64,000 nucleotides of DNA from Clostridia bacterium (GCA_017560255.1 JAFYOI010000055.1:62001-126000), one strand, 5' to 3'; positions 27,806-37,367 are shown, numbered from the stretch's first letter. The notes: a model not told the origin generated them from the letters alone. Numbers and translations: made by a program.

Positions 27806-30800
27806 ATGGAAAAAACATTTGTCCGTTCAAGAGGCGGAAAAGCGATTGCGGTTTTTATGAGCCTTATAATCGCCTTGTCCGTAATTCTTGTTCCGCTTTC
27901 CGAAGTTACAACGGCAAGCGCAGGATCTTCCGTTTCGGGTAGTACCGTAAGCGGAATCAGTTCCTCAATTTACATCCCCTCAAGTTATAAAGAGGGAACG
28001 AAAGTTCCGCTTTATGTAGCGATGCACGGATGTACGCAATCTGCAAGTCAGTTTGCAACATCCACTGGTATCAATACATTAGCGGATCAGAAGGGTTTTA
28101 TCGTACTTCATCTTCAGCAGTCATCATCCAACAATATGATGACTTGTTTCAAATGGTATAGTGACCAGTCAAGAACAAGTACAGAACCTAAGGCAATTGT
28201 ATCAATTATTGATAGCGTTAAATCAAAATATTCCATTGATGCAGATAAGGTTTACTGCTTCGGTTTCTCTGCAGGTGCCGCTATGGCACACCTTCTCTGC
28301 GCTTGTTACCCCGACGTATTTTCGGGTGGTTGCGTAGGCTCGGGTATTCCTTATAAAGGTGCTTCCAGTATGAACTACTCCAGTGCAATGTCCAGTGGTA
28401 CAAGTGTGAGCAATTCTAATTTGGCAAGTTACATCGTAAGCGCGATGGGTAACTATAAAAAGGTTATGCCGATGATTGTGTTCCAGGGAACATCTGACTA
28501 CACTGTAAATCAAAATAATGGCGCTGCCTGTGCTATGTCATGGGTTCTTGCTATGAATCAGATTGGCGCTAACATTAACACAACACCCAACAAGACAAGT
28601 GGAAACAGTTATACAATTGAATCCTATGTTGACTCCACAACAGGCAAGACAGTTGTTCAGTATTATCTTGTATCGGGTATGGGTCACGCATGGTCCGGTG
28701 GTTCAGGTACAAGTTACGCTTACGCATCAGGCCCGAAAGCAACTCAAATTATGTATGATTTCTTCGAGGATTATTGGGCAGGCGAATCTGTTGAACCTTC
28801 CGATACAACTGCACCCGTAACAACAGTTACACCCGCTGCAGGCACTTACACAAGTGAGATCACTGTTTCTTTCTCCGTAAATGAAGCAGCAACAACTTAC
28901 TATACAACAAATGGTACAAATCCCACAACAAACTCAACTGTATACACAGGTCCTTTCAAAGTTTCTGCAGATACAACTGTTAAATATTTTAGTGTTGATA
29001 CCGCAGGAAACAAGGAAGATGTAAAATCGGTTACATACGATATTAATATCCCTGTTGTTGATACAGTTGCACCTGTGACAACGGTTACACCTGTTGGTGG
29101 CGTTTATTATGAGCCTATCAACGTTACACTTTCCGTTAACGAGAATGCTACAACGTATTACACAATTGACGGATCAACTCCTACAACAAATTCACCTGTT
29201 TACACAGGCACATTTGTCGTAAGTTCCGACACAACAGTTAATTTCTTCAGCGTTGATAATGCAGGCAATGCAGAAAGCGTAAAATCTGTTGATTATACAA
29301 TTGTTACTAGCATCGCTGAAGGCGAATCCATTGAACTTTCAATCGCAGGCAGGGATGCAAAACTCTTCGTTTCCGGTAAATACCGCGAAGGCGTTTCAAT
29401 GCCTTTGATTGTTATGCTCCATGGTGACGGTCAGACCGCTGAACAGTTTGAACTTCTCACAGGCATGAACGATATTGCCGATTCAAAAGGATTTCTCGTT
29501 CTCTACCTTTCTGCAGAATCCACAAGCCCGCTCACATCTTGGGAGTGGTACAGCACTGCTGCACAGACAGGTGCAGGTGATACTGCTTATATAATCAATG
29601 CAATCAATACAATCAAGTCCACTTATACAATAGATAGTGATAAAGTTTATGCTGTTGGTTTTGGTGCGGGCGCTGCTATGGCAAATACCGTTGCGGCAAC
29701 TAACCCGAACGTAATTCAGGCAATTGCAGTTGTTTCCGGTACACAGTATGCATCCGCAGACAGCCTTAACGGTTCTTTCAACGCTAAGGTAAACGGCGGT
29801 ACTGAAGCCGGAGATGCAATCGTTAACGCTATGGGCACAAATGGTAAAGTTACTCCCGTAATCGTAATCCATGGTGCTATGGATGAAACGTTTGCTCCTG
29901 TAAACGCTGATATTACAATTTCTCAGTGGGCAGATGCAAACGACATTCTTGACAATGAAGTTGGCGACAACTCTGTAACAGCAAATTATTCTGATAAAGA
30001 AACATTCACAGGCTACAGCAAATACGTTTACAAAAACACAAACGGTTTGACCGTTATGGAGAAATATATTGTAGACGATATGGGCTATGCTTGGGCGGGC
30101 GGCAATGTTGCCGGTGATTACACATATCCGGCAGGTCCGAATGCAAGTGAACTTATCTGCACTTTCTTTGCAAGCACAGCGGGTCTTGATTACTACGTTG
30201 AGCCTGGTGAGATTGACATTACTGCTCCCATTACGTCAACACTTCCCGAGGGCGGTACGTATGACCAAACCTTATTAGTCTTTATTTCTACAAACGAAAC
30301 GGCAACAACTTACTACACACTCGATGGCTCTACTCCTACAACCGCTTCTACTATATACACAGCACCCATCGAGATTACAGAAACAACAACACTTAAATTC
30401 TTCAGCGTGGATACTGCAGGTAACGTTGAAGATGTTAAGACAAGAGAATATGTAATCGTAGAAAATGAGTATACGTCAAAAGACATTTCCTACGATAAAT
30501 CCAACAGTGGATACGCTGGAAGTATCAATATATTCGGATATGGTACAGATACAATCAAAGCCGGTCTTGCAGGTATGTACAACGGCGAATCTATCAGAGG
30601 TTTCGTGTCATTTGATACAAGCAGCGTTGACCTTTCAAATGCAAGCAGTGTTGTGCTCAGACTCCACGTCAGCAGTTGGGGTTCTGCAGTAAATTCAATC
30701 AGCATCGACGTTGCGAATGGTTATTTCGGTTCAGCGGGTATCCAACTTTCTGACTACAGAGCATCCGCAAGTGCAACCGGTATTGCGACCGCTTCTCCGG

Positions 30801-33145
30801 TATCCTCTGGTTACGTTGATCTTGTAATCCCCGAATCTGCATATCAGTATCTCAACAATCATGTTGAGTTCAGAATCTGTTCAACCGTAACAAACGGATT
30901 CAGCGAAAATGTTGTTGAGTTTTCTAACGCAACACTTATTGTAACTTCTGCTACACCCGCTGCCGCATCAACATTTGCTCTTACAAGAGAGGCTGTTGTT
31001 TATGCTGCGGACGATGCAGTTGCTTTTGCAGACTGGAACCTTAAGAACGCTCTTGTCAATGCCGGTTATGATAAGAATAATGACGGCGAACTTAGCGAGA
31101 GCGAGATGGCTATGATTTACGGTATCGACCTTTCCGGTCTTGGCATTACAAACATATCCGGCCTTGAATATGCGACAAACCTTAAGTTTGTTGACCTCAG
31201 CAATAACGCACTTACAAGCATTGATGCTTTGGCTTCTTGTGCAGAACTCCAGTATGTTGATGTAAGCGATAATAAACTTACAAGCATCGTTGCTCTTGCA
31301 AATGCAACAAAGATCTTCATTCTTGCTGCTGATAATAACGATATTACAAGCATTTCCGCAGTTGCTGGCCTTGAAAATGTTGTTACATTGTCTTTTGCAG
31401 GTAATGAAATAAAAGACATTTCTGCGCTTCAGAATATGTCAAGCATCAGAAAAGTTAACTTTGCAAGCAACTCAATTGAAGATATCAATGCTATCAGCAC
31501 ACTTACTTACGTAAACTATCTCTACTTCTCCGATAACGAGATTACGTCACTCGCCGCTATTGCAGATCTCGAATATCTTTTTGATGCACAATTTGATAAG
31601 AACCGCATTGACATAACTGATGACGTTAACGCTGGTATCATTGCTGATTTGACATCTAAGGGTGTTGAAATCGTAGTAGGTGAGCAGAAAGAAGATGAAG
31701 AGAAGATTCCCACGGGTATCTACGACGTTACTTACGTTATTGATGGTGACAAAGTTGTATTCACAGTGAAGACTTCTCCCGATTACAACAGAGTTAAGGT
31801 AACTACAGAAGATGACCTCAAGGGATACATCAAGTACACATCCAACTTCACAACCGATGCTGATGGATATTACATTTCCACACTTACAGTTCCGGCTGTT
31901 AACGGCACAACAAGATACGCTTTCAATGGTAGAGATGCCGAAACAGGTGTTTACTCAAATGACTATTACTATGAAGAAGTAACAGTTGAAATTAAGGATG
32001 AAAATCCGATTAAGTCAATTTCCTATAACGTTAACGATGATAAGGTTGAGTTTACAGTAGTAACCGATGCAGGTGAGTATAACCGAATCAAGGTAACAAC
32101 TGCCGATAACCTCGGTAGCAGCATTGCAGTAGGTACAACTTACACAATCGATGCTAACGGTGACTATGTATGGACAATCAAAACAAATGCTCCTTCTGAA
32201 ACAACAACATTTGCATTTGACGTTCGTTCTTCTGAAACAGGTAAGTACTTGAAGAAGTACGTTATGCAGGAAGTTGAAATTATCGACATTGAAATTGTTA
32301 AGTCTGTAAGTTATACAATTGAAGATGACAAGATTATCTTCACTGTAACAACAATCGCTGGTGAATATAACAGAATCAAGGTAACAACCGCTGATAATCT
32401 TGGTGGAAGCCTTGGCGTAGGTAACTACAAGATTGATGCAAACGGTGATTATGTATGGACTGTTAAGGCTGACGCTCCTACATCTGCTACAGAGTATGCA
32501 TTTGATATCCGCTCCTCTGTAACAGGTAAATATATTAAGGATTACTATATCTTTACTGCAGAACCGATTGTTGAAACAAATGACATTAAGTCCGTAACAT
32601 ACGTTGTTGAGGATGATAAACTCATCTTCACAGTTGTATCTGCCGCAGGTGCTTATAACAGAATAAAGGTATCGTTCGCTGATAACCTTGGTGGAAGTCT
32701 TGGTGTAGGTAACTATACAGTTGCGGCAAACGGCGACTACGTATGGACGGTTAAGGTTGATGCTCCCGATGATATAGCAACATATGCTTTCGATCTTCGC
32801 TCATCTGAAACAGGAAAGTACACAAAGAACTACTTTATAGTTGAATTTGACGGCTATGAGAAGGTTGAAATCATTAAATCCGCAACTTACACAATCGAAG
32901 ACGGTAAACTTGTATTTACAGTTGTTTCGTCTGCCGGTGAGTACAACAGAATTAAGGTGACAACAGAGGATAACCTCGGTGGAAGCCTTGGTGTTGGAAC
33001 ATACAAAGTAGCAGATAATGGTGATTACGTATGGACGGTTAAGACCGCTATTCCTAGCGAAACAACAACATATGCGTTCGATCTTCGTTCTTCCGAAACA
33101 GGTAAATACCTCAAAGAATACTTCATTCTTAACGTTGCTATGTAA
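27806..33145 (+). CDS. Giant secreted protein, paralogue of 2004-7568: active esterase + inactive esterase + LRR + five C-terminal repeats
   Basis: 1779 aa with GGAGGT 9 bases before the ATG. Signal peptide to about residue 40 (TTASA). Esterase 1 (~45-335) keeps GFSAG with Ser155, GTSD and GMGHAW with His294. Two Ig modules like the chitobiase C-terminus follow. Esterase 2 (~515-800) has Gly620 at the nucleophile position and Tyr761 at the histidine position, the same two losses as its paralogue. Then come a third Ig module, a DNRLRE/CBM96-like domain (~895-1055), a calcium loop DKNNDGELSESE (~1090), about seven internalin-type LRRs and five ~90-aa repeats (~1305-1778). No sortase, SLH or second dockerin loop. 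Probably a secreted carbohydrate esterase; substrate unknown. A terminator follows. Confidence 0.85.
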   Translation: MEKTFVRSRGGKAIAVFMSLIIALSVILVPLSEVTTASAGSSVSGSTVSGISSSIYIPSSYKEGTKVPLYVAMHGCTQSASQFATSTGINTLADQKGFIVLHLQQSSSNNMMTCFKWYSDQSRTSTEPKAIVSIIDSVKSKYSIDADKVYCFGFSAGAAMAHLLCACYPDVFSGGCVGSGIPYKGASSMNYSSAMSSGTSVSNSNLASYIVSAMGNYKKVMPMIVFQGTSDYTVNQNNGAACAMSWVLAMNQIGANINTTPNKTSGNSYTIESYVDSTTGKTVVQYYLVSGMGHAWSGGSGTSYAYASGPKATQIMYDFFEDYWAGESVEPSDTTAPVTTVTPAAGTYTSEITVSFSVNEAATTYYTTNGTNPTTNSTVYTGPFKVSADTTVKYFSVDTAGNKEDVKSVTYDINIPVVDTVAPVTTVTPVGGVYYEPINVTLSVNENATTYYTIDGSTPTTNSPVYTGTFVVSSDTTVNFFSVDNAGNAESVKSVDYTIVTSIAEGESIELSIAGRDAKLFVSGKYREGVSMPLIVMLHGDGQTAEQFELLTGMNDIADSKGFLVLYLSAESTSPLTSWEWYSTAAQTGAGDTAYIINAINTIKSTYTIDSDKVYAVGFGAGAAMANTVAATNPNVIQAIAVVSGTQYASADSLNGSFNAKVNGGTEAGDAIVNAMGTNGKVTPVIVIHGAMDETFAPVNADITISQWADANDILDNEVGDNSVTANYSDKETFTGYSKYVYKNTNGLTVMEKYIVDDMGYAWAGGNVAGDYTYPAGPNASELICTFFASTAGLDYYVEPGEIDITAPITSTLPEGGTYDQTLLVFISTNETATTYYTLDGSTPTTASTIYTAPIEITETTTLKFFSVDTAGNVEDVKTREYVIVENEYTSKDISYDKSNSGYAGSINIFGYGTDTIKAGLAGMYNGESIRGFVSFDTSSVDLSNASSVVLRLHVSSWGSAVNSISIDVANGYFGSAGIQLSDYRASASATGIATASPVSSGYVDLVIPESAYQYLNNHVEFRICSTVTNGFSENVVEFSNATLIVTSATPAAASTFALTREAVVYAADDAVAFADWNLKNALVNAGYDKNNDGELSESEMAMIYGIDLSGLGITNISGLEYATNLKFVDLSNNALTSIDALASCAELQYVDVSDNKLTSIVALANATKIFILAADNNDITSISAVAGLENVVTLSFAGNEIKDISALQNMSSIRKVNFASNSIEDINAISTLTYVNYLYFSDNEITSLAAIADLEYLFDAQFDKNRIDITDDVNAGIIADLTSKGVEIVVGEQKEDEEKIPTGIYDVTYVIDGDKVVFTVKTSPDYNRVKVTTEDDLKGYIKYTSNFTTDADGYYISTLTVPAVNGTTRYAFNGRDAETGVYSNDYYYEEVTVEIKDENPIKSISYNVNDDKVEFTVVTDAGEYNRIKVTTADNLGSSIAVGTTYTIDANGDYVWTIKTNAPSETTTFAFDVRSSETGKYLKKYVMQEVEIIDIEIVKSVSYTIEDDKIIFTVTTIAGEYNRIKVTTADNLGGSLGVGNYKIDANGDYVWTVKADAPTSATEYAFDIRSSVTGKYIKDYYIFTAEPIVETNDIKSVTYVVEDDKLIFTVVSAAGAYNRIKVSFADNLGGSLGVGNYTVAANGDYVWTVKVDAPDDIATYAFDLRSSETGKYTKNYFIVEFDGYEKVEIIKSATYTIEDGKLVFTVVSSAGEYNRIKVTTEDNLGGSLGVGTYKVADNGDYVWTVKTAIPSETTTYAFDLRSSETGKYLKEYFILNVAM
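31720..33142 (+). repeat. Five tandem ~90-aa C-terminal repeats (copy set B)
   Basis: Residues ~1305-1778. Units 2-5 are very alike (for example YNRIKVTTADNLGGSLGVG, NGDYVWTVK, YAFDLRSSETGKY). Unit 1 is the divergent subtype with NRVKVTTEDDL, STLTVP and FNGRDAETG. Same unit number, order and subtype placement as sets A and C. Confidence 0.92.
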
Positions 33146-33157
33146 TTAATTAAAAAA

Positions 33158-33199
33158 ACGGCAGGAGATTCCTATTGCGGATTCTCCTGTCGTTTTTAT
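33158..33199 (+). terminator. Terminator of the giant esterase gene (copy B)
   Basis: ACGGCAGGAGA.. pairs with ..TTCTCCTGTCGT (one G-T pair) and is followed by TTTTTATT. Confidence 0.85.
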
Positions 33200-33210
33200 T
33201 TGTTAATAAT

Positions 33211-33240
33211 AAAAAAACGGTGCAGATAAAATCCGCACCG
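33211..33240 (-). terminator. Terminator of the SPFH gene
   Basis: CGGTGC/GCACCG outer stem extended by GAT/ATC with one mismatch. The minus-strand transcript ends in seven U. Confidence 0.8.
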
Positions 33241-33254
33241 CATTAAATTTTTAA

Positions 33255-34202
33255 TTAGTCACAACAAACGTCGTTTTTTGAGGGTTCTTGGGGCTTCTCA
33301 GCGGGTTTTGTTGTATCTCCCAGTCCTGATGTTTCGGAGAAGATAACGTTCTTCTTTGTCATTTCAACCGCATCTGTCGGGATGATAATTTTTGATGCTG
33401 TTCCGTTTGACATAGCAACCAATGCCTCAAATTTTTTAAGTTCAAGTACCGCTTCGTCAACGCATGCTTCTTTGAGCGCCGCAAGACCGTCTGCTTCCGC
33501 TTTTTTTGCGAGGTAGATTGCCTTTGCCTCACCTTCCGCTCTTGCAATTCTTGCATCACGTTCACCCTCTGCAGCAAGAATCATTGCTTGTTTGTCGCCT
33601 TCTGCTCTTGTGATAACGGCCGCTTTGTGACCTTCAGCTTCCAAGAGAGTTTCACGCCTGTCGCGTTCTGCTTTCATCTGCTTTTCCATTGCATTCTGGA
33701 TTTCAGCGGGAGGAATAATATTTTTAAGTTCAACACGATTTACTTTAATACCCCACTGATCTGTAGCACTGTCAAGAATTTCTGTCATTTTACCATTGAT
33801 AGTGTCGCGCGAAGTAAGTGTATCATCAAGTTCAAGTTCACCAACAAGGTTACGTAAAGTTGTTGCGGTAAGGTTTTCAAGTGCACTCAACGGGTTAACT
33901 GCACCGTATGTGTAAAGATTTGAGTCAAAAACTCTGAAATAAACAACGGTGTCAATTCTCATTGTAACGTTGTCTTTTGTAATAACGGGCTGGGGTGGGG
34001 AGTCGATAACCTGTTCTTTAAGCGTTACTTTTTTAGCAACTCTATCAATTACAGGAATGAGGAAATGTAATCCCGCACTCCAGGTCTTTTTGTACTTTCC
34101 AAGACGTTCAATAACGTATTCAGTGGCCTGAGGAACGATTTTTAAATTTGAAACCAGTATAATGAATACAATTATTGCCAAAACGATAAAAAATATCTCC
34201 AT
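33255..34202 (-). CDS. SPFH/band-7 (stomatin/prohibitin-like, QmcA-type) membrane protein
   Basis: 315 aa from the ATG at 34202, which has AAAGGTGA upstream; a TTG five codons earlier overlaps that site. One N-terminal membrane segment (~3-20) is followed by the SPFH domain (VPQATEYVIERLGKYKKTW; FLIPVIDRVAKKV) and a long Ala/Glu-rich coiled coil (EAEGHKAAVITRAEGDKQA) to ~265. Such proteins form oligomeric cages or microdomain scaffolds in the membrane. A linked NfeD gene, often found with SPFH genes, is not present here. Short Pro- and Cys-ended tail (DVCCD). Confidence 0.92.
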   Translation of the reverse strand: MEIFFIVLAIIVFIILVSNLKIVPQATEYVIERLGKYKKTWSAGLHFLIPVIDRVAKKVTLKEQVIDSPPQPVITKDNVTMRIDTVVYFRVFDSNLYTYGAVNPLSALENLTATTLRNLVGELELDDTLTSRDTINGKMTEILDSATDQWGIKVNRVELKNIIPPAEIQNAMEKQMKAERDRRETLLEAEGHKAAVITRAEGDKQAMILAAEGERDARIARAEGEAKAIYLAKKAEADGLAALKEACVDEAVLELKKFEALVAMSNGTASKIIIPTDAVEMTKKNVIFSETSGLGDTTKPAEKPQEPSKNDVCCD

Positions 34203-34354
34203 AAAATCACCTTTCAATTTAATGTTATTTACAATAGTATAATACCAATGTTATAATTGTGTCAAGAAAAATGTTGTATACGGTCGGTTGAACGGTTTAA
34301 TATGAATTGATAATGCATAAGAATAATTTGAAATAATAATTAATTAAAAATAGG

Positions 34355-34384
34355 TTGAAAAAGTAAAAAAAATCTGCATAATAT
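34355..34384 (+). promoter_or_regulatory. Promoter of mntP
   Basis: TTGAAA (34355-34360), 18-base spacer, TAATAT (34379-34384), 33 bases before the ATG. No yybP-ykoY-type Mn leader fits in this space. Confidence 0.5.
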
Positions 34385-34416
34385 TATATGATAGTTATAA
34401 GGATGGAGGAAAACGT

Positions 34417-34992
34417 ATGGGAATAGTTGAATTGTTTGTGTTAGCCGTTGGTTTGGCTATGGATGCCTTTGCGGTATCAATTTGTAAAGGCCTTTCGGTA
34501 ACTAAAGTAAGTTTTAAGCATTCCGCTATTGTTGGTTTGTATTTTGGTGGGTTTCAGGCGGCTATGCCCTTGATAGGATATTTTCTTGGTGCATCGTTCA
34601 GAGATTACATAGAGAGTGTTGACCATTGGATCGCTTTTGGTTTGTTGCTCATAATCGGTGCAAATATGATCAGGGAAGCGTTTTCCAAGGATGATGACGA
34701 AGAACTTGATGGTTCATTTTCCGTTAAGTCGATGTTGCCGATTGCGGTTGCAACAAGTATAGACGCTCTTGCAGTGGGTGTAACATTTGCATTTTTGAAT
34801 GTTCGGATTGTACCTGCGATCAGTTTTATCGGTGTGATAACATTTGTACTTTCTGCGGTGGGCGTTAAACTCGGAAATGTTGTGGGTGCTAAGTATAAGT
34901 CAAAGGCCGAATTCGTTGGCGGTGTTGTGCTAATTATAATGGGTATTAAAATCCTCTTGGAACATACGGGAATTCTTGATAAGATTTTTTAG
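34417..34992 (+). CDS. mntP: Manganese efflux pump MntP
   Basis: 191 aa, six membrane helices in two homologous halves. Conserved acidic residues in [14 protein letters not shown] (helix 1) and [12 protein letters not shown] (helix 4) are the paired metal-binding motifs of the family. It exports Mn(II) across the cytoplasmic membrane. GGATGGAGG precedes the ATG. It has its own promoter and a strong terminator, so it is monocistronic. Confidence 0.95.
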   Translation: MGIVELFVLAVGLAMDAFAVSICKGLSVTKVSFKHSAIVGLYFGGFQAAMPLIGYFLGASFRDYIESVDHWIAFGLLLIIGANMIREAFSKDDDEELDGSFSVKSMLPIAVATSIDALAVGVTFAFLNVRIVPAISFIGVITFVLSAVGVKLGNVVGAKYKSKAEFVGGVVLIIMGIKILLEHTGILDKIF

Positions 34993-35023
34993 TTATAAGT
35001 ACAATGATAAAACAATTGCGTAT

Positions 35024-35062
35024 AAACAACTCTTTGCTTTATGTCAAGGGGTTGTTTTTGTT
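35024..35062 (+). terminator. Terminator of mntP
   Basis: A 13-bp stem (AAACAACTCTTTG/CAAGGGGTTGTTT, two G-T pairs) followed by TTTTGTTTT. Confidence 0.85.
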
Positions 35063-35111
35063 TTATGTCGTGGTATATAATATTCGTATGTAACGAATGG
35101 GGGATGTAATT

Positions 35112-36020
35112 ATGGATTACAAAGGCAATAAAGCGTTTCGTTTACTTAATATTTATGAGAGACTCAATAAAGGCGAAAATGTAAGCAAGCGTAAACTGGC
35201 TGATGAATTCGGCGTTTCGCTTAAAACAGTGCAAAGGGATATTGATGATTTGCGCGCGTATATATCCGAAAATCATTTTGATGAAGTTGAAATTTCAATA
35301 GTATATAATAAGGCTGACAATAATTATCGCCTTGTTCGTTTTGCACGTGAGTGGCTAACCAATGAGGAAGCGCTTGCCCTTTGTAAAATAATACTTGAAA
35401 GTCGCGCGTTCAGCAAAAAAGAAATTTCCGTTCTTATAGAAAAACTTATAATGCAAATTTCTCCAAATGATCGAAAAATTGCGGAGGAAATAATTCGCAG
35501 TGAACATCATAAATATTTGCCGTTGCAACATGGAAAAGAACTTTTATCGTCGATATGGAACTTGTCGCGTATTATAACCGAGAGAAAGGTGATTGAGTTC
35601 GACTACGTTCGTCAGGATAAGAAGCATACCCACAAAATTGTCAAACCCGTTTCAATACTGTTCTCGGAGTTTTATTTTTATCTTATTGTGTATGATGCCA
35701 ACAGTACCACAGATACTCCGATTGTCTTCCGAATTGACAGAATACATAATTTGAAATTAACGGGTGAAACCTTTGATATTCCGTACAGAGATCGTTTTGA
35801 CGACGGTGAATTCAGAAAACGCACACAGTTTATGTATATGGGTGCACTTAACAAGGTAACCTTTGAGTATACCGGAGTTCTTGAAGCGATTCTTGACCGT
35901 TTGCCAACAGCAAAGATACTCTCGCAGGACGGCGGAAAGTACGTTATTTCAGCCGAAGCGTATGGCGAGGGAATATATATGTGGCTGCGTTCACAGGGCG
36001 ATAAGGTGAAAATTCTTTAA
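35112..36020 (+). CDS. HTH/WYL-domain transcriptional regulator
   Basis: 302 aa from the ATG at 35112, which has GGGGGA 7 bases upstream; an ATG five codons earlier overlaps that site. The N-terminal winged helix (~1-62; ADEFGVSLKTVQRDIDDLRAY) is DeoR-like. The WYL domain (~150-235) includes VIEFDYVRQDK and SEFYFYLIVYDA, and a WCX-like C-terminal part follows. WYL domains are thought to sense nucleotides or other ligands. No obvious target gene is adjacent; the next genes are small membrane proteins. Confidence 0.88.
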   Translation: MDYKGNKAFRLLNIYERLNKGENVSKRKLADEFGVSLKTVQRDIDDLRAYISENHFDEVEISIVYNKADNNYRLVRFAREWLTNEEALALCKIILESRAFSKKEISVLIEKLIMQISPNDRKIAEEIIRSEHHKYLPLQHGKELLSSIWNLSRIITERKVIEFDYVRQDKKHTHKIVKPVSILFSEFYFYLIVYDANSTTDTPIVFRIDRIHNLKLTGETFDIPYRDRFDDGEFRKRTQFMYMGALNKVTFEYTGVLEAILDRLPTAKILSQDGGKYVISAEAYGEGIYMWLRSQGDKVKIL

Positions 36021-36205
36021 AAATTTAATAAAAATGATTGATGCCCACTATATGACCATCATCTTAACTATAATTGCAGAAGGAAGGATCGAAAGTCGTA
36101 TGGTGGGTTGTTTTTTGTGGAACTATACAAGGAAAAAATCTTTGACCGCGCTAACTATGAACTTCCGTATCGGTAAATTATAATTGTGCAAGGAGGATTG
36201 ACAAT

Positions 36206-36490
36206 ATGAGAGGTATGAGACTATTGGGCAGCGGTAAAGATATCAAGAGCGAGAATTTAAATGGAGTTTATAGCGAGATTGCCGATTTGCTTGGTGTGGA
36301 GTGCGCGTTACAGATACATTCGAAATACAGAGGTACGCAAATGTTTTTTCCTGTACAACTTTATGGTAAAGAGTTTATAGTAGATCAGATTATAAGTGAG
36401 TATGATGGCAAAAATATACGTCATCTTGCTACAAAATATGGTTATACGGAGAAGTGGATAAGAAAAATTTTAAAAGATCATATCGGTTGA
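36206..36490 (+). CDS. Mor-family (phage Mu Mor-like) transcription activator
   Basis: 94 aa, with AGGAGG 9 bases before the ATG. The pattern VYSEIADLLGVECALQIHSKY, then YDGKNIRHLATKYGYTEKWIRKIL, is the Mor/C-protein fold: an N-terminal dimerisation helix and a C-terminal helix-turn-helix with LATKYGYTEKWI as the recognition unit. Mor activates middle promoters in phage Mu; chromosomal homologues without a prophage occur in Clostridia with unknown targets. No phage genes are nearby. The 185 bases upstream carry no convincing gene. The next two small membrane-protein genes may be co-transcribed. Confidence 0.78.
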   Translation: MRGMRLLGSGKDIKSENLNGVYSEIADLLGVECALQIHSKYRGTQMFFPVQLYGKEFIVDQIISEYDGKNIRHLATKYGYTEKWIRKILKDHIG

Positions 36491-36526
36491 AAAAATGTTT
36501 ACAAACATCAAGGGGGTGACGTGAAT

Positions 36527-36823
36527 ATGGATGCAATTATTGTGCTTATCGGTCTTGCAATAGGTGTTGCGATCTTCCTTGCGCTGATGAACAGCATTAC
36601 TGCTATTGTCTACAACTGCACAAGCGTTGCTATAACGTTTGGAATATGTTGGGCTATCGGTATTGTTTTGGCGTGGATTGCTTGGAAGATTGCGCTGATT
36701 ATAGGTATTATCGCTCTCATTATTTTCATTATAGGCAAAGTTACGGGAGCGGGAAAAAAGAGTGATAATAAAACCGAAGAAACTCAGTGTGAATGTGAGC
36801 GGCAAACCGAAGAAAATGAATAA
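36527..36823 (+). CDS. Small membrane protein, 98 aa
   Basis: The ATG at 36527 is preferred over the GTG at 36521 by its spacing from AGGGGGTGA. Three hydrophobic segments (~3-20, 26-46, 50-70) rich in Ile/Ala/Gly are followed by an acidic, hydrophilic tail with a CEC motif. No family recognised. It follows the Mor-like gene by 36 bases and precedes the next gene by 19, so the three look like one transcript. Confidence 0.65.
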   Translation: MDAIIVLIGLAIGVAIFLALMNSITAIVYNCTSVAITFGICWAIGIVLAWIAWKIALIIGIIALIIFIIGKVTGAGKKSDNKTEETQCECERQTEENE

Positions 36824-36842
36824 AACAGATGGAGGATGCAAA

Positions 36843-37304
36843 ATGTCAAAAATTGAAACTAACAACGTTATTTCCGATGCAAAAGGGAAAATCGAAAACA
36901 GTGAAATACTACAAAAGATACGCGGAAACAAAAATTACAAATGGATAAAAATCGGCGCAATTGCTCTGGTGATAATAATCTTGATTGTCGTTATTTTTGG
37001 CGGCGGTGATGCAAGAAAAGCAAAGAATGAATACATACGCACAGAAACTTATGACCTTGAATATCGTGAGTGTGAGGATGTCACAGTTAAGGCAAAGGTT
37101 GTTGGAAAGGCTGATGACGGTGAACATTTCTTGCTTGATGCTTACCAGGAATATACGTACATTGAGTATAATGAAAAATATATGTTTGTAATCGTTCGTC
37201 TGACACCAGAACGCCTTGTTATTATTGAAGAATATGAGTATGACGAACAGACAGAAGACTTAGTTAAAGAACTTGCTCTCAACATGCTTGAAATGTATAA
37301 ATAA
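36843..37304 (+). CDS. Single-pass membrane protein, 153 aa
   Basis: The ATG at 36843 has GGAGG 7 bases upstream; a longer frame start at 36762 overlaps the previous gene and is less likely. A charged N-terminal region (~1-38) is followed by one membrane helix (~40-56; ALVIIILIVVIF) and an acidic, beta-rich extracytoplasmic or cytoplasmic domain. No family recognised. It ends the putative Mor-like/membrane-protein operon; a terminator follows. Confidence 0.68.
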   Translation: MSKIETNNVISDAKGKIENSEILQKIRGNKNYKWIKIGAIALVIIILIVVIFGGGDARKAKNEYIRTETYDLEYRECEDVTVKAKVVGKADDGEHFLLDAYQEYTYIEYNEKYMFVIVRLTPERLVIIEEYEYDEQTEDLVKELALNMLEMYK

Positions 37305-37313
37305 TATTTAAAA

Positions 37314-37357
37314 ACAAAAGCCCTTGTCTGTATTGTCAGGGGCCTTTTGTTTTGTTT
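37314..37357 (+). terminator. Terminator after the 153-aa membrane protein gene
   Basis: ACAAAAG/CTTTTGT outer stem plus CCCTTG/CAGGGG inner pairs, followed by TTTGTTT. Confidence 0.8.
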
Positions 37358-37367
37358 AATACACTCA

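Noticed and set aside
34218-34416. Possible yybP-ykoY manganese riboswitch before mntP
   Set aside because: The promoter is only about 30 bases from the start codon, leaving no room for the aptamer, and its conserved sequences are absent.
36021-36205. Short frame MVGCFLWNY... (27 codons) upstream of the Mor-like gene
   Set aside because: No ribosome-binding site, no similarity to anything recognised and not needed to explain the region.
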